Source of the DNA: DATATV01 sp035551355
Lineage (GTDB): Bacteria > Actinomycetota > Actinomycetes > Mycobacteriales > Pseudonocardiaceae
NCBI GenBank assembly: GCA_035551355.1
Contig: DASZNF010000048.1
Coordinates: forward strand, 14,662 to 78,661
Direction of reading: 5' to 3'
Length of the DNA: 64,000 bases
In this document: positions 17,969 to 27,019 of the stretch, in pieces
How the letters are laid out: each line of letters begins with the position of its first letter
Position numbering within the stretch: the first letter of the stretch is position 1
Position numbers and translations under genes: made by a program
The notes under the pieces: generated by a model
The model's database searches: none
Seen by the model: only the letters and a program-made list of their open reading frames with translations
Told to the model about the DNA's origin: nothing

Positions 17969-20664
17969 GGCGTACTCGGGTCGTCAGTTCGGCGGCCGTC
18001 GTTGGTGCCGCGTTGAAATGCCGACAACTTGGCCCGGATCTCCTCCGGTGACTTGTGGGGGGTTTCCTCTGCGTCCTCGGCCGCACCGGACTCGGACGTC
18101 GGGTCGCCTTCGCGCAACTGGCGGACCAGGTGCTGCTGGGGTTGCCGCTGCGGCAACGGCGGGCGCTCGCCGGGTGTCGGTGGCGCGATCGGCTGTGGGG
18201 GTATCGGATCGGTTTGCTGCGGCACCACGCCCTCCGCCCGGCTGTGACTCGGTCCGTCCACCCGGCCGCGTCCCGGGCTGTCGATCCGGCTGTCCGCACG
18301 ACTGGCGGTCCAGCCCTCGGCGCCGTCGGTGTGGCTCTCGGCCCGGTGCTCAGGCGGGGTGCGCTGCGGCAGTTCCGGCCCGCGCTGGGGCAGTTCCATG
18401 GTGCGCGGCGGCAGCTCGGCCTCCAGCGCGCCCATGGCCACCTCGTCCGGCCAGCCCGACACCAGTCGCTCGGCGGCCTGGTCGCGGTAGCCGCTGTGCA
18501 GTCCGTTGTGCGCGGACAGCGCGTGCGCCGGGGTGGTGCGCGAACGCCGCTCGGTGCCCGCGTAGACCGCGTCCGGGTCCAGCGTGGGGAACTCGATGGT
18601 CGACTCGTACTCGGCCACCGGAAGGTCCAGCTCGTCGGCGCCCTCGGGCAGCTCGTCCGGGTGGGCGGTGAGCAACCGGTTGGGAATCAACACGATGGCC
18701 AGCACGCCGCCGTAGGCCGACTCGCGCAGCTCCACCCGCACACCCAGTCGCGAGGCCAGCTGCGCGATCACCCAGAAACCCAGCTGCGAGCCGTCTTTCA
18801 GCGCCATCACGTCGAACTCGGGCGGCTCCAGCATCATCTGGTTGGCCCGGTCGCGCTCGGCCGAGGAGATGCCAAGGCCCTGGTCCTCGACCTCGACGAC
18901 CACGCCGAGATCGACCCGCTTGGACGACACCTGCACCGGGTATTCCGGCGAGGAGAAGGAGATCGCGTTGTCCAGCAGTTCGGAGATGAGGTGGATGACC
19001 CCGGCCACCGCGTCGCCGGTGACGGTCACCTCGGGCACCCGCTGCAGCTTGATCCGGGCGTACTGCTTGGTTTCCGCGATCGCGGCGCGCAGCACTTCCA
19101 GCACCGACACCGGAGTCCGCCAGCGGCGGCCCAGCTGACCACCGCCGAGGATGATCAGGTTCTCGATGTTGCGCCGGGCCTGGGTGGCCTGGTGGTCCAG
19201 CTGGAACAACCGCTCCAGCTGACCGGGGTCCTGCTCGCGCTGTTCCCAGCGGTCCAGCAGGTTGAGCAAGCGGTGCAGCGGGCGCTGGTTGCGGTGGGCG
19301 ATGCCCAGGAACACCGCGTGCACACCGTTGCGGGCCTGGGCTTCCTGCACGGCCGCGGCGACCGCGGTGCGCTGCGCGGCGTTGATCGCCGTGGCGACCT
19401 GGCCGATCTCGTCCCCGCCGTAGTCCAGTTCGGGCAGTTCCTCTTGCACCTCAACGGTTTGGCCGTCGCGCAGCCGGCGCACGATGTCCGGCAGCCGGAC
19501 CGCGACCAGGGCCAGTGCCTCGTCACGCAGCCGGGCCAGCCGGATGACCAGCGCGCGGTCGACCAGCACCCGGGACTGGCGCAGCGCGATCATGATGGCC
19601 GCGATGGCGATGCCAAGGGCGATCACACTGCCGACCCCGGCCCACAGCAACTGGGTGTTGCCGTTGGCCAGTGCGGCTGCTGACACCTCGTCGGCCTGGC
19701 TGATCGTCATGTCGGTCAGCACGGAGAAGTTCTGGTCGGTCAGCGTGGCCCAGTCCGACGCGGTGATGTCCAGCCCGCTGGGCACGCCGTCGGTCCACGG
19801 GCCGCGCGCGATGATCGAGTTCTCCGCGTTGACCAGGTTCTGCCAGCTGCTGGTCGTGGTCAGTTGCTGGTATTTGGCCCGTACGTCCGGTTGCAGGTCC
19901 GGGGCCACATTGGCCAGGGCCGCGTGGTAGGCGCCGACCATGCTGGCGAACTGCAGAAAGTCCTGCCGGCTGAAGGAATTCGAGGCGAACGCGCCGGACA
20001 CCAGCGAGCCGGCCCGGGACATCACGTCGCCGCCGCGGAACACCTCGACAGCGGCGATGGCGCCCTGGGTGGCGGTCACGTCGGGCACCACCCGGGCCTG
20101 GGTGTCGAACAGGTTGGCGGCCGAGTCGAGCAGGTTGTTGTAGAAGGCATAGACCTCGGGCTGGGTGGCCGCGCCCGCGTCGATCTCACCGCGGATCTTG
20201 GGCAGCTGGTCGAGGTAGCCCAGCAGCTTGTTGTAGCTGCCCACAATGGAATCGGGCGCACTGGACATCATGGACGCGGCGGCGGTGCGCATCGCGGACA
20301 GCTCGGTGTCGGTCTGCTGTTGCTGAGCCAGCAACGACTGTAGTCCGTCGCTGGGCTGGGCGAGGTGCGCCATGGACAGCTGGCGTTCCTTCTGCACCGA
20401 GGCCAGCCCGCGGACGGCGGGGATGGACACCTGCTGCACCGAGCTGGCCACCTCGCGGTCGTAGAAGCCGGTGCCGAACAGGTACAGGGATGCGCCGAAC
20501 CACAACACGATCAGCGCGGCGCTGGGGATGAGCACCAGCTGCACAACGCGTCGCTTGATCGACTTGGGTTGCTTGCCGCGACGGCGTTTGCGCTCGGTCC
20601 GCTCGGAGGTTTCGGGTCGGGAATCCGGGTGGGGCGGGCTGTCGGGGTGGGATTGCTTGTTCAC
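17965..20664 (-). CDS. cvnA: Conservon sensor histidine kinase-like protein (CvnA)
   Basis: An 899-residue membrane protein: basic cytoplasmic N-terminus, TM1 (about 41-64), extracytoplasmic nitrate-sensing-like domain with GLASVQKERQLSMAHL, TM2 (about 339-361), a HAMP-like linker, then a kinase region. The ATPase part is well preserved (N-box ELLDNAISFSSPE, G-box VEDQGLGIS), while the phosphoacceptor region reads LGIAHRNQRPLHRLLNLLDR, typical of Cvn kinases. The last ~250 residues are Pro/Arg-rich and disordered. Start placed at GTG 20664 (VNKQSHPD), the first start after which charged cytoplasmic sequence begins. It heads the cvnABCD operon; no conservon P450 follows. Confidence 0.92.
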   Translation of the reverse strand: MNKQSHPDSPPHPDSRPETSERTERKRRRGKQPKSIKRRVVQLVLIPSAALIVLWFGASLYLFGTGFYDREVASSVQQVSIPAVRGLASVQKERQLSMAHLAQPSDGLQSLLAQQQQTDTELSAMRTAAASMMSSAPDSIVGSYNKLLGYLDQLPKIRGEIDAGAATQPEVYAFYNNLLDSAANLFDTQARVVPDVTATQGAIAAVEVFRGGDVMSRAGSLVSGAFASNSFSRQDFLQFASMVGAYHAALANVAPDLQPDVRAKYQQLTTTSSWQNLVNAENSIIARGPWTDGVPSGLDITASDWATLTDQNFSVLTDMTISQADEVSAAALANGNTQLLWAGVGSVIALGIAIAAIMIALRQSRVLVDRALVIRLARLRDEALALVAVRLPDIVRRLRDGQTVEVQEELPELDYGGDEIGQVATAINAAQRTAVAAAVQEAQARNGVHAVFLGIAHRNQRPLHRLLNLLDRWEQREQDPGQLERLFQLDHQATQARRNIENLIILGGGQLGRRWRTPVSVLEVLRAAIAETKQYARIKLQRVPEVTVTGDAVAGVIHLISELLDNAISFSSPEYPVQVSSKRVDLGVVVEVEDQGLGISSAERDRANQMMLEPPEFDVMALKDGSQLGFWVIAQLASRLGVRVELRESAYGGVLAIVLIPNRLLTAHPDELPEGADELDLPVAEYESTIEFPTLDPDAVYAGTERRSRTTPAHALSAHNGLHSGYRDQAAERLVSGWPDEVAMGALEAELPPRTMELPQRGPELPQRTPPEHRAESHTDGAEGWTASRADSRIDSPGRGRVDGPSHSRAEGVVPQQTDPIPPQPIAPPTPGERPPLPQRQPQQHLVRQLREGDPTSESGAAEDAEETPHKSPEEIRAKLSAFQRGTNDGRRTDDPSTP

Positions 20665-21150
20665 GACGCTCCACGAGCTGTTGAAAGACTCTGGGACAAT
20701 TCGGGACGGATCGACATGGCTGACCGAGGTACTGCCGCAAGCCACCTGTCAGTTGCCAGGCCCGCCCACCGACCGCGACGACGGACTACACCCCCCGAAG
20801 GTTTGCTTCCCGCGTCATCCTCCATCCGATCCGCGTCGCGTGTCGCCGCTCCGGTGTGGAACGACCGAGGGGAAAGCCGCCGGCGCGGAACGTCCCGCGC
20901 GCGGGTCTGGGCCACGGCGAGCCGATCGCGTCCGACGTCTCTGCCGTGCCCCGGGAGTCGCGATCCCGACAGCTGCCGCCTGCACAGCCTCCACCGCTCA
21001 CTCATCCGGGGAGTGCCACCATACCGTTTTTGATCTTTGGACACCAGGCTTCTTCAGGAAAATCCTTTCTGCCAGCAACAATCCGGCGGAACTCGACCAC
21101 TGTGACCGGCCACGAATCCGCCGAGCTTCCGTCGGTCGCGGCCATACCCT
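20665..21150. other. Intergenic region between cvnA and copA
   Basis: About 490 bp with no convincing gene on either strand: the open frames are Arg/Pro/Ser-rich with no codon-position bias. It must contain the leftward cvn promoter; the rightward copA promoter lies at its right end next to the CsoR-like operator. Confidence 0.55.
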
Positions 21151-21171
21151 TACCCCGGTGGGGTATATGCT
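21151..21171 (+). promoter_or_regulatory. CsoR-like operator within the copA promoter
   Basis: TACCCC (21151-21156), GGT, GGGGTA (21160-21165) is a perfect inverted repeat of the type bound by the Cu(I) sensor CsoR; an extra ATACCC half-site precedes it. A -10-like TATGCT (21166-21171) abuts it, about 30 bp before the copA start, so binding would block transcription. No csoR gene is in the window. Confidence 0.7.
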
Positions 21172-21201
21172 GTGGTGACCGTCCGCGACCGGAGGATGCG
21201 T

Positions 21202-23457
21202 GTGGAGATGAGTTCGACCGCGCCAGACCTGGGGATCAACTCGGCCCAGCAGATCGAGCTGGCCATCGGCGGCATGACGTGCGCGTCGTGCGCGGCCCGG
21301 ATCGAGCGCAAGCTGAACAAGCTCGACGGGGTCCGGGCGACTGTGAATTACGCCACCGAAAAAGCGAAAGTCTCCTATCACTCCGGATTCACGCCCGCCG
21401 ACCTGGTGAAAACCGTGGAGGCCGCCGGATACAGCGCGGAACTCCCGTTGCCGGCTGCCCCTACTCCGGCAGCTTCCGACGACCCCGCCGCGGCGCTACG
21501 CGGGCGCCTGCTGGTGTCGCTGGTGCTGGCGGTCCCGGTGATCGTGCTGGCCATGGTGCCGCCATGGCAGTTCACCAACTGGCAGTGGCTGTCGCTGACC
21601 CTGGCCGCGCCGGTGGTGGTGTGGGGCGCGTGGCCGTTCCACCAGGCGACGTGGACGAACCTCAAACACGGCGCGGCCACCATGGACACGCTGATCTCGC
21701 TGGGGGTCGGGGCCGCGTTCGGCTGGTCGGTGTACGCGCTGTTCTTCGGCGATGCCGGGCGGGCCGGCATGCGGCACGGCTTCGACCTGCTGGCCCGCAG
21801 CGCGGGCGAGGGGATCTACCTCGAGGTGGCGGCCGGGGTGACGGTGGCGATCCTGGCCGGCCGGTACTTCGAGGCCCGGGCCAAGCGCCGCGCCGGATCG
21901 GCGTTGCGGGCGCTGCTTGCCTTGGGAGCCAAGGATGTCACGCTGCTGCGCGCCGGCGCCGAGGTGCGCGTGCCGGTCGAGCGGCTGCTGGTCGGCGACC
22001 AGTTCGTGGTGCGCCCGGGCGAGAAGATCGCCACCGATGGCGTGGTGCTGGACGGCAGCTCCGCGGTCGACGCCAGCATGCTCACCGGCGAGTCGGTCCC
22101 GGTGGAGGTGCGCCCCGGCGACGCGGTGACCGGCGGCTGCGTGAACGCCGGCGGGCGCCTGGTGGTGCGGGCGACCAAGGTCGGCGCGGACACCCAGCTG
22201 GCCCGCATGGCCGCCCTGGTCGAGCAGGCCCAGAACGGCAAGGCCGAAGTCCAGCGCCTGGCCGACCGGATCGCCGCGGTGTTCGTGCCCGCGGTGCTCG
22301 GTGTGGCCGTGCTGACCTTGCTGGCCTGGCTGGTGTTCGACGGCGGGGTGGCCGCGGCGTTCACCGCCGCGGTGGCCGTGCTGATCATCGCCTGTCCCTG
22401 CGCCCTCGGCCTGGCCACCCCGACCGCGTTGCTGGTGGGCACCGGCCGGGGCGCTCAGCTGGGCATCCTGATCAAGGGTCCGGAGGTGCTGGAGTCGACC
22501 CGGCGGGTGGACACCGTGGTGCTGGACAAAACCGGCACGGTGACCACCGGCCAGATGTCGGTGCTGGACGTGCACCCGGCGGCCGGCGTAGACGAGGACG
22601 ACGTGCTGTGGCTGGCCGGTGCCGTGGAAAACGCCTCCGAACACCCGGTCGGCCGCGCGGTCGCGGCGGCCGCGAAGAAGCGTTTCCCCGAGCTGCCAAC
22701 GGTTTCCGAGTTCGCCACCGTGGACGGTCTCGGCGTGCACGCGAAGGTCGACGGCCACGCGGTACTGATCGGCCGTCCCGAGTTCCTGGCCCAGAGGGGC
22801 GTACCCCTGACCGGCCAGCTGAAGCACGCCCAGCAACGTGCGGCGGCGGCCGGCCGCACCGCGATCGCCGTCGCCTGGGACGACGAGGCGCGAGCCGTGC
22901 TGATGGTGGCCGACTCGGTCAAGCCGACGTCGGCGGCGGCCATCGCCGGTCTGCGCGCGTTGGGCCTGCATCCCGTGCTGCTGACCGGCGACAACGAAGC
23001 CGCCGCCCGCACCGTGGCGGAAGAGGTCGGGATCGACGACGTGATCGCCCAGGTCCTCCCCGAGGACAAGGTGACCACGGTAAAATCGTTGCAGGAAAAG
23101 GGAAAAGTCGTGGCCATGATCGGCGACGGCGTGAACGACGCCGCCGCGCTGGCCCAAGCCGACCTGGGCCTGTCCATGGGCACGGGCACCGATGTCGCCA
23201 TCGAAGCCGCCGACGTGACCCTGGTCCGCGGCGACCTCCGCGCCGCCGTCGACGCGATCCGGTTGTCCCGCCGGACATTGGCCACCATCAAGGGAAATCT
23301 GTTCTGGGCCTTCGCCTACAACACCGCCGCCCTACCCCTGGCCGCCGCCGGCCTCCTCAACCCCATGATCGCCGGCATCGCCATGGCCTGCTCCAGCGTC
23401 TTCGTGGTCACCAACAGCCTGCGCCTGCGCCGATTCACCGCCGCGGCGCAGTCCTGA
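21202..23457 (+). CDS. copA: Copper-exporting P-type ATPase
   Basis: A 751-residue P1B-type ATPase. One N-terminal heavy-metal domain (GGMTCASC, C27/C30), A-domain TGES, CPC in the ion path (ACPCALGLATP, about 398-400), phosphorylation site DKTGT (D442), HP motif SEHPVGRA and the hinge GDGVNDAAALAQADLG. CPC plus the single CxxC domain indicates Cu(I) export. GGAGG lies six bases before GTG 21202, which is therefore preferred; an ATG six bases further is an alternative. Regulation by copper is suggested by the upstream operator. The last 126 bases overlap the convergent P-loop gene. Confidence 0.93.
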   Translation: MEMSSTAPDLGINSAQQIELAIGGMTCASCAARIERKLNKLDGVRATVNYATEKAKVSYHSGFTPADLVKTVEAAGYSAELPLPAAPTPAASDDPAAALRGRLLVSLVLAVPVIVLAMVPPWQFTNWQWLSLTLAAPVVVWGAWPFHQATWTNLKHGAATMDTLISLGVGAAFGWSVYALFFGDAGRAGMRHGFDLLARSAGEGIYLEVAAGVTVAILAGRYFEARAKRRAGSALRALLALGAKDVTLLRAGAEVRVPVERLLVGDQFVVRPGEKIATDGVVLDGSSAVDASMLTGESVPVEVRPGDAVTGGCVNAGGRLVVRATKVGADTQLARMAALVEQAQNGKAEVQRLADRIAAVFVPAVLGVAVLTLLAWLVFDGGVAAAFTAAVAVLIIACPCALGLATPTALLVGTGRGAQLGILIKGPEVLESTRRVDTVVLDKTGTVTTGQMSVLDVHPAAGVDEDDVLWLAGAVENASEHPVGRAVAAAAKKRFPELPTVSEFATVDGLGVHAKVDGHAVLIGRPEFLAQRGVPLTGQLKHAQQRAAAAGRTAIAVAWDDEARAVLMVADSVKPTSAAAIAGLRALGLHPVLLTGDNEAAARTVAEEVGIDDVIAQVLPEDKVTTVKSLQEKGKVVAMIGDGVNDAAALAQADLGLSMGTGTDVAIEAADVTLVRGDLRAAVDAIRLSRRTLATIKGNLFWAFAYNTAALPLAAAGLLNPMIAGIAMACSSVFVVTNSLRLRRFTAAAQS

Positions 23458-25467
23458 CCGCTCGATTTTCCTTGCCACCGCGAAGATCCGCCGAATCTGA
23501 ATTCGGTGTGCCGGATGTGCCAGACACAGTCTGATGACTACTCGCCTGCGCTTCCACCACCGCAGATCCGGTGCCAGCAGGTGCATCAACCGCAAAAACT
23601 CCGCGCACTTCTCCTTCGACCGTCCGTCTTGTCCGAGCATCGGTTGCCAATAGGTGAGATCATCCAAAGTCGACAACGCACGAGGACCATAGTCCCGGTC
23701 CTCCATGATCCGCCGGATCAGCCGACGGCTCTCCTTCGGAAAGTCCTCGATCAGCTCGGCCGAGAACGGCGCATACCGGAGCTTGGCGAAATCGGAGAAC
23801 AGACGAAGCGCGTTGCCCGCGATATCGAGTGCGACACCGCGCAGGCCGTCGTCGTCTCGAAACGACTTCCGGTCGTCCGCCCACGCGGCGACGGTCAGCC
23901 AGACCAGCCCGCGATGCTGCGACCAATACAACAGACCGAACAGCATCCCCATCAGGGTGCTGTGCACGCGGCTGCTCCTGGACCGGCCGATACGAGCCAA
24001 GGCTGCGAGCGTCCGGACGCGGTCGGACTGCTCAAAACGAAACCCGTAGGCGAAGATAGCCGCGCACTTCTTGTTCGCCCGACCGGATTCCACCCAGTCG
24101 TCTAGCGTTTTTCTGGCCAGCTTCCCGAGAATCTCATCCTCGATGAGGGTCATCACCGTGTGACCGACGAGCAGCCAGCTTCCCACACTCTCCTTGCCCG
24201 CCAGACGTTCCAACTCGAGCATCGGATCACGCGAGGGCACCCGTCTGATCAACATGCACAGTGCACGAACGGTGTCATCAACGAACCCGATACGACTCAT
24301 CCAGCCGAGCAGTGATTCGTGGTCTAAATAATACTGCTGCCAGACCCGGCACAACGCGGCCGCGGCCCACCCGGGTTGCTCAAACCGGACGGTGAGCAGC
24401 TTTCGCCCTTCGTAACTGGGATGATCACCAAGATCTGTCCGGGCCCGGATGTTCGCCAGCAGTTCGTCCTTGGGATTGCGGAAAATCCGTCGTGGTCGCG
24501 GTTCCTTGTCCTTGGCGACCTCCTTGCGCCGCACTTCATCGTCCAGTTCGAGCGCACAGTCGGCGACCTGTTCGAACGACTCGTTCTCCAGCACGGCCAC
24601 CGCGGTCATCATGGCGTACTCCAGGGAGGTCCATGAGCTGTCGATGATCCCGGTTACGGCGTGCTCGATGCCGCCGATGATCTCAGCCCGGGCCGCCTCC
24701 AGGTTCATTGTTCGGGCCTTGACTCGGATAGCCAGGTCGGCGGCATGCCGTGCCTTGGACGGAGCTGCCCCGATGTCCAACACGTCGGCGAACTGCTCGT
24801 CCAGCACCGTGACGACCTCATCTGCATCCAATGCCTCGCCGCGCAACATGCGGCGGACGGTTCGCCGGGCCACATCGAGCGCGTTGGGTGGTTTCAGCGG
24901 CTCGCAGAACTGGTGGGCCTCGGTCGGCGCCTGACTGACCTCGTTGAGAACGACGACCAACCGACAGCCTTCGGTCGCCTGCACGAGCTGGGTCAGATGC
25001 TCAAAATCCTTGCCGGTGAAGGGTCTTCTGCCCGACTCGGACAGATCCCACAGATAGCCGTCGTTCGCATGCAGTTCGGGAGCCGTCACGGTGCTCATCC
25101 GACGCTCCCGGTTGAGATGCGCGATCCGGCCGGGACACCCCCGGATCAGCATCCACTCTCCGGCATACGTCCGCCCGCAACCGGCCCCGATCAACACCAG
25201 AACCCGGTTCGCCGCCAATGTTCCTGCAGCCTGGTCGATGTTCTCCGGCGCGACGAACTGGTCGAGCCGTTCGGCCCGTTGCTCGGGGCCCAGCGTGCGG
25301 AAGATCAGCTCGGCGGTACTGGCTCGCGCGCTGTCGACCGCGGTGACGGTGATGTCTCCGATGACGGTATCCGCCTGCACGGAACCGTTCATGGTGCCAT
25401 TGTTCTCGTTGGGGACAGCCGGTTTTGTTGGCTCGGCGGCCGCGTCGGTACCTTCCTGCACGGTCAT
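23332..25467 (-). CDS. Degenerate P-loop (NLR/STAND-like) protein with N-terminal signalling motif
   Basis: A 711-residue protein of unrecognised family. Residues 21-42 carry ENNGTMNGSVQADTVIGD and following residues, nearly identical to the C-terminus of the preceding cyclase-like protein. A Walker A-like loop follows at 91-101 (VLIGAGCGRTYAG, with Arg in place of Lys) and a Walker B-like strand CRLVVVLNE at 168-176. The rest is helical without repeats I can name. Its ATG overlaps the cyclase stop (ATGA), so the two are coupled. The natural C-terminus seems to end near AHPAHRIQIRRIF; the last ~41 residues are read from the antisense strand of copA, suggesting loss of the original stop at the island edge. 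Receptor or effector role is inferred only. Confidence 0.7.
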   Translation of the reverse strand: MTVQEGTDAAAEPTKPAVPNENNGTMNGSVQADTVIGDITVTAVDSARASTAELIFRTLGPEQRAERLDQFVAPENIDQAAGTLAANRVLVLIGAGCGRTYAGEWMLIRGCPGRIAHLNRERRMSTVTAPELHANDGYLWDLSESGRRPFTGKDFEHLTQLVQATEGCRLVVVLNEVSQAPTEAHQFCEPLKPPNALDVARRTVRRMLRGEALDADEVVTVLDEQFADVLDIGAAPSKARHAADLAIRVKARTMNLEAARAEIIGGIEHAVTGIIDSSWTSLEYAMMTAVAVLENESFEQVADCALELDDEVRRKEVAKDKEPRPRRIFRNPKDELLANIRARTDLGDHPSYEGRKLLTVRFEQPGWAAAALCRVWQQYYLDHESLLGWMSRIGFVDDTVRALCMLIRRVPSRDPMLELERLAGKESVGSWLLVGHTVMTLIEDEILGKLARKTLDDWVESGRANKKCAAIFAYGFRFEQSDRVRTLAALARIGRSRSSRVHSTLMGMLFGLLYWSQHRGLVWLTVAAWADDRKSFRDDDGLRGVALDIAGNALRLFSDFAKLRYAPFSAELIEDFPKESRRLIRRIMEDRDYGPRALSTLDDLTYWQPMLGQDGRSKEKCAEFLRLMHLLAPDLRWWKRRRVVIRLCLAHPAHRIQIRRIFAVARKIERSGLRRGGESAQAQAVGDHEDAGAGHGDAGDHGVEEAGGGQG

Positions 25468-26204
25468 TGGCGCTTCCCACCGAGGTGGATGCCACCGTGC
25501 ACGATCCCGGCTTGCACCGAGCTGGTCATGGTGCCGTTGTTGACGTTCTGCACGTGATAGACCCGCGGCTCCTCCGTGGCCGCAGGTACAATCGACCGAG
25601 CGAACTCGGTGAGGCTGCGGGGATCCAGGCCGGGCACGCGAACCCAAACGCGATCAGTGAACTCTTTGAGGGACACCGAAATCTCGGCGAATTCGGATTG
25701 GTGAACCTCGGTCGTGTAGTCGCCGCCGAACACGTCCAGGAACGCCTCGGCCGACGTGATCAGGCCGGTATGCACCGCATCGGCCGGGCGCTCACGCAGG
25801 CAGCAGTCGAGCAGGGCGCTGAACGCCGGGGCATTGATCAGGCGGCTGAGCTGGATCTTGGGCGAGTAGTAGCCCGGCTCGACACCGACCGGGCCGCGAT
25901 CGACCGCGATGCGCAGCCGGATGTCGGGTTTGTATCGTCGGTTGTGCTGCCGGGCCAGCCGGTCCAGGTGGGCGGCCAGGTCGAATGCCGCGCCAAGCCG
26001 GTCACCGGTCAGCGTGTAGAGGGCACCGTCGCCGGTCGGTTCCTGCCAGAGCACATCGTCGGGCGTGATTCCCGCCTGCTCCAGCCCCGTGTCCAGCATC
26101 CCGGTCAGCCCGTCCCACAACGGTTTCCGGTGATAGCCCGGGGTATTTGCCGAACCGATCACGTCAATGCCGACCAGCGCTCGGGATTCGGGCATCCGTT
26201 CCAT
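25464..26204 (-). CDS. Class III nucleotidyl cyclase-like protein with C-terminal signalling motif
   Basis: A 246-residue protein. Residues 8-130 follow the class III cyclase fold: VGIDVIGSAN (D14, first metal Asp), QEPTGDGALY (D59, second metal Asp), LRIAVDRGPVGVEP, then SPKIQLSRLINAP where the usual Asn-x3-Arg would lie (Arg kept, Asn not obvious). The substrate-selecting Lys is also not evident, so activity is uncertain. The last 28 residues contain VNNGTMTSSVQAGIVHGGIH, a glycine/hydrophobic motif resembling the Q-[AV]-G core of bacterial amyloid-signalling and RHIM-like motifs. Start ATG 26204 has GGAGGT five bases upstream. Located between a Crp regulator (78 bp upstream) and the P-loop gene (4-bp overlap). 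Confidence 0.72.
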   Translation of the reverse strand: MERMPESRALVGIDVIGSANTPGYHRKPLWDGLTGMLDTGLEQAGITPDDVLWQEPTGDGALYTLTGDRLGAAFDLAAHLDRLARQHNRRYKPDIRLRIAVDRGPVGVEPGYYSPKIQLSRLINAPAFSALLDCCLRERPADAVHTGLITSAEAFLDVFGGDYTTEVHQSEFAEISVSLKEFTDRVWVRVPGLDPRSLTEFARSIVPAATEEPRVYHVQNVNNGTMTSSVQAGIVHGGIHLGGKRQ

Positions 26205-26282
26205 TGTTGACCTCCGTGCCATCGATCAGGCGGTTCGAATGGACGGAGTTTCCTGGGTTTGCAGTGACTTGTCTCCGCAAAA

Positions 26283-26969
26283 TTACGGGTTTTCGGGGCG
26301 CGAGGACCTTCGTCTCCACTGCTCGACCTGATCCTCGAGTCGATCCGGATCAGGCAGCAGATATGCCGATCGACCGCGGCTGACCAACAAGCCCAGCGAT
26401 CGCAGCGTGCCCACCGCAAGCTCCACAGTCCTTCGCGCCGCACCAACTGCCCCGGCCAGGTCATCCTGGCTCAGTCCCCGCAGCAGCAGGCCTTCGCTGG
26501 TCCGTTCCCCACTGATCTTGCCGTAGGCCAGCAACTGAGTAGCCACTCTGGTGGGGACCGTCTGGAAGCCGAGTTCGAGTCGGGCCCGATCTGCGTTGTC
26601 CAGTCTGCTGACTACCGTCGCATTGACGAAGCGATCCACGTCCTGGTTGCGCTGCACCAGATCAAGGAAGGTTTCACCCCAGATGTGGCAGGCAGCGCCG
26701 TCGGCGTGGCCCATGATGGTGGCACTGCGCGTCCGTTGATACATCACACCCAGTTCGCCCACCAACTCCCCCGGGCCGTACATGCCGCTGATCAACACCC
26801 CACCGCTGATATCGGGGAGGATCACCTTTACCAGGCCAAGCTCGATCAACAGCACCTCGTCGCTCGGCTCACCGAACTGCATCAACTTCTCGCCGCGGCG
26901 AAACGGCCGGGTGGAGCCCACCGCGCGCAGGCAGTGCAGCGCGCGACCGTACTTCGGTGTGTCGCCCAC
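26283..26969 (-). CDS. Crp/Fnr family cyclic-nucleotide-binding transcriptional regulator
   Basis: A 228-residue Crp-type regulator. The cNMP-binding cassette is intact: GELVGELGVMYQRTRSATIM retains the ribose-binding Glu (E72) and phosphate-binding Arg (R81). A dimer helix is followed by a C-terminal winged helix (LSQDDLAGAVGAARRTVELAVGTLRS). It starts at GTG. Its position directly before a cyclase-like gene suggests it may sense that protein's product (inference). It lies 50 bp after the PP2C gene in the same direction, so all four leftward genes could share one transcript. Confidence 0.85.
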   Translation of the reverse strand: MGDTPKYGRALHCLRAVGSTRPFRRGEKLMQFGEPSDEVLLIELGLVKVILPDISGGVLISGMYGPGELVGELGVMYQRTRSATIMGHADGAACHIWGETFLDLVQRNQDVDRFVNATVVSRLDNADRARLELGFQTVPTRVATQLLAYGKISGERTSEGLLLRGLSQDDLAGAVGAARRTVELAVGTLRSLGLLVSRGRSAYLLPDPDRLEDQVEQWRRRSSRPENP

Positions 26970-27019
26970 GCGAACATGGTCCTCATGATCGCCGAGTCAA
27001 AACACGATACCGACGGTAT

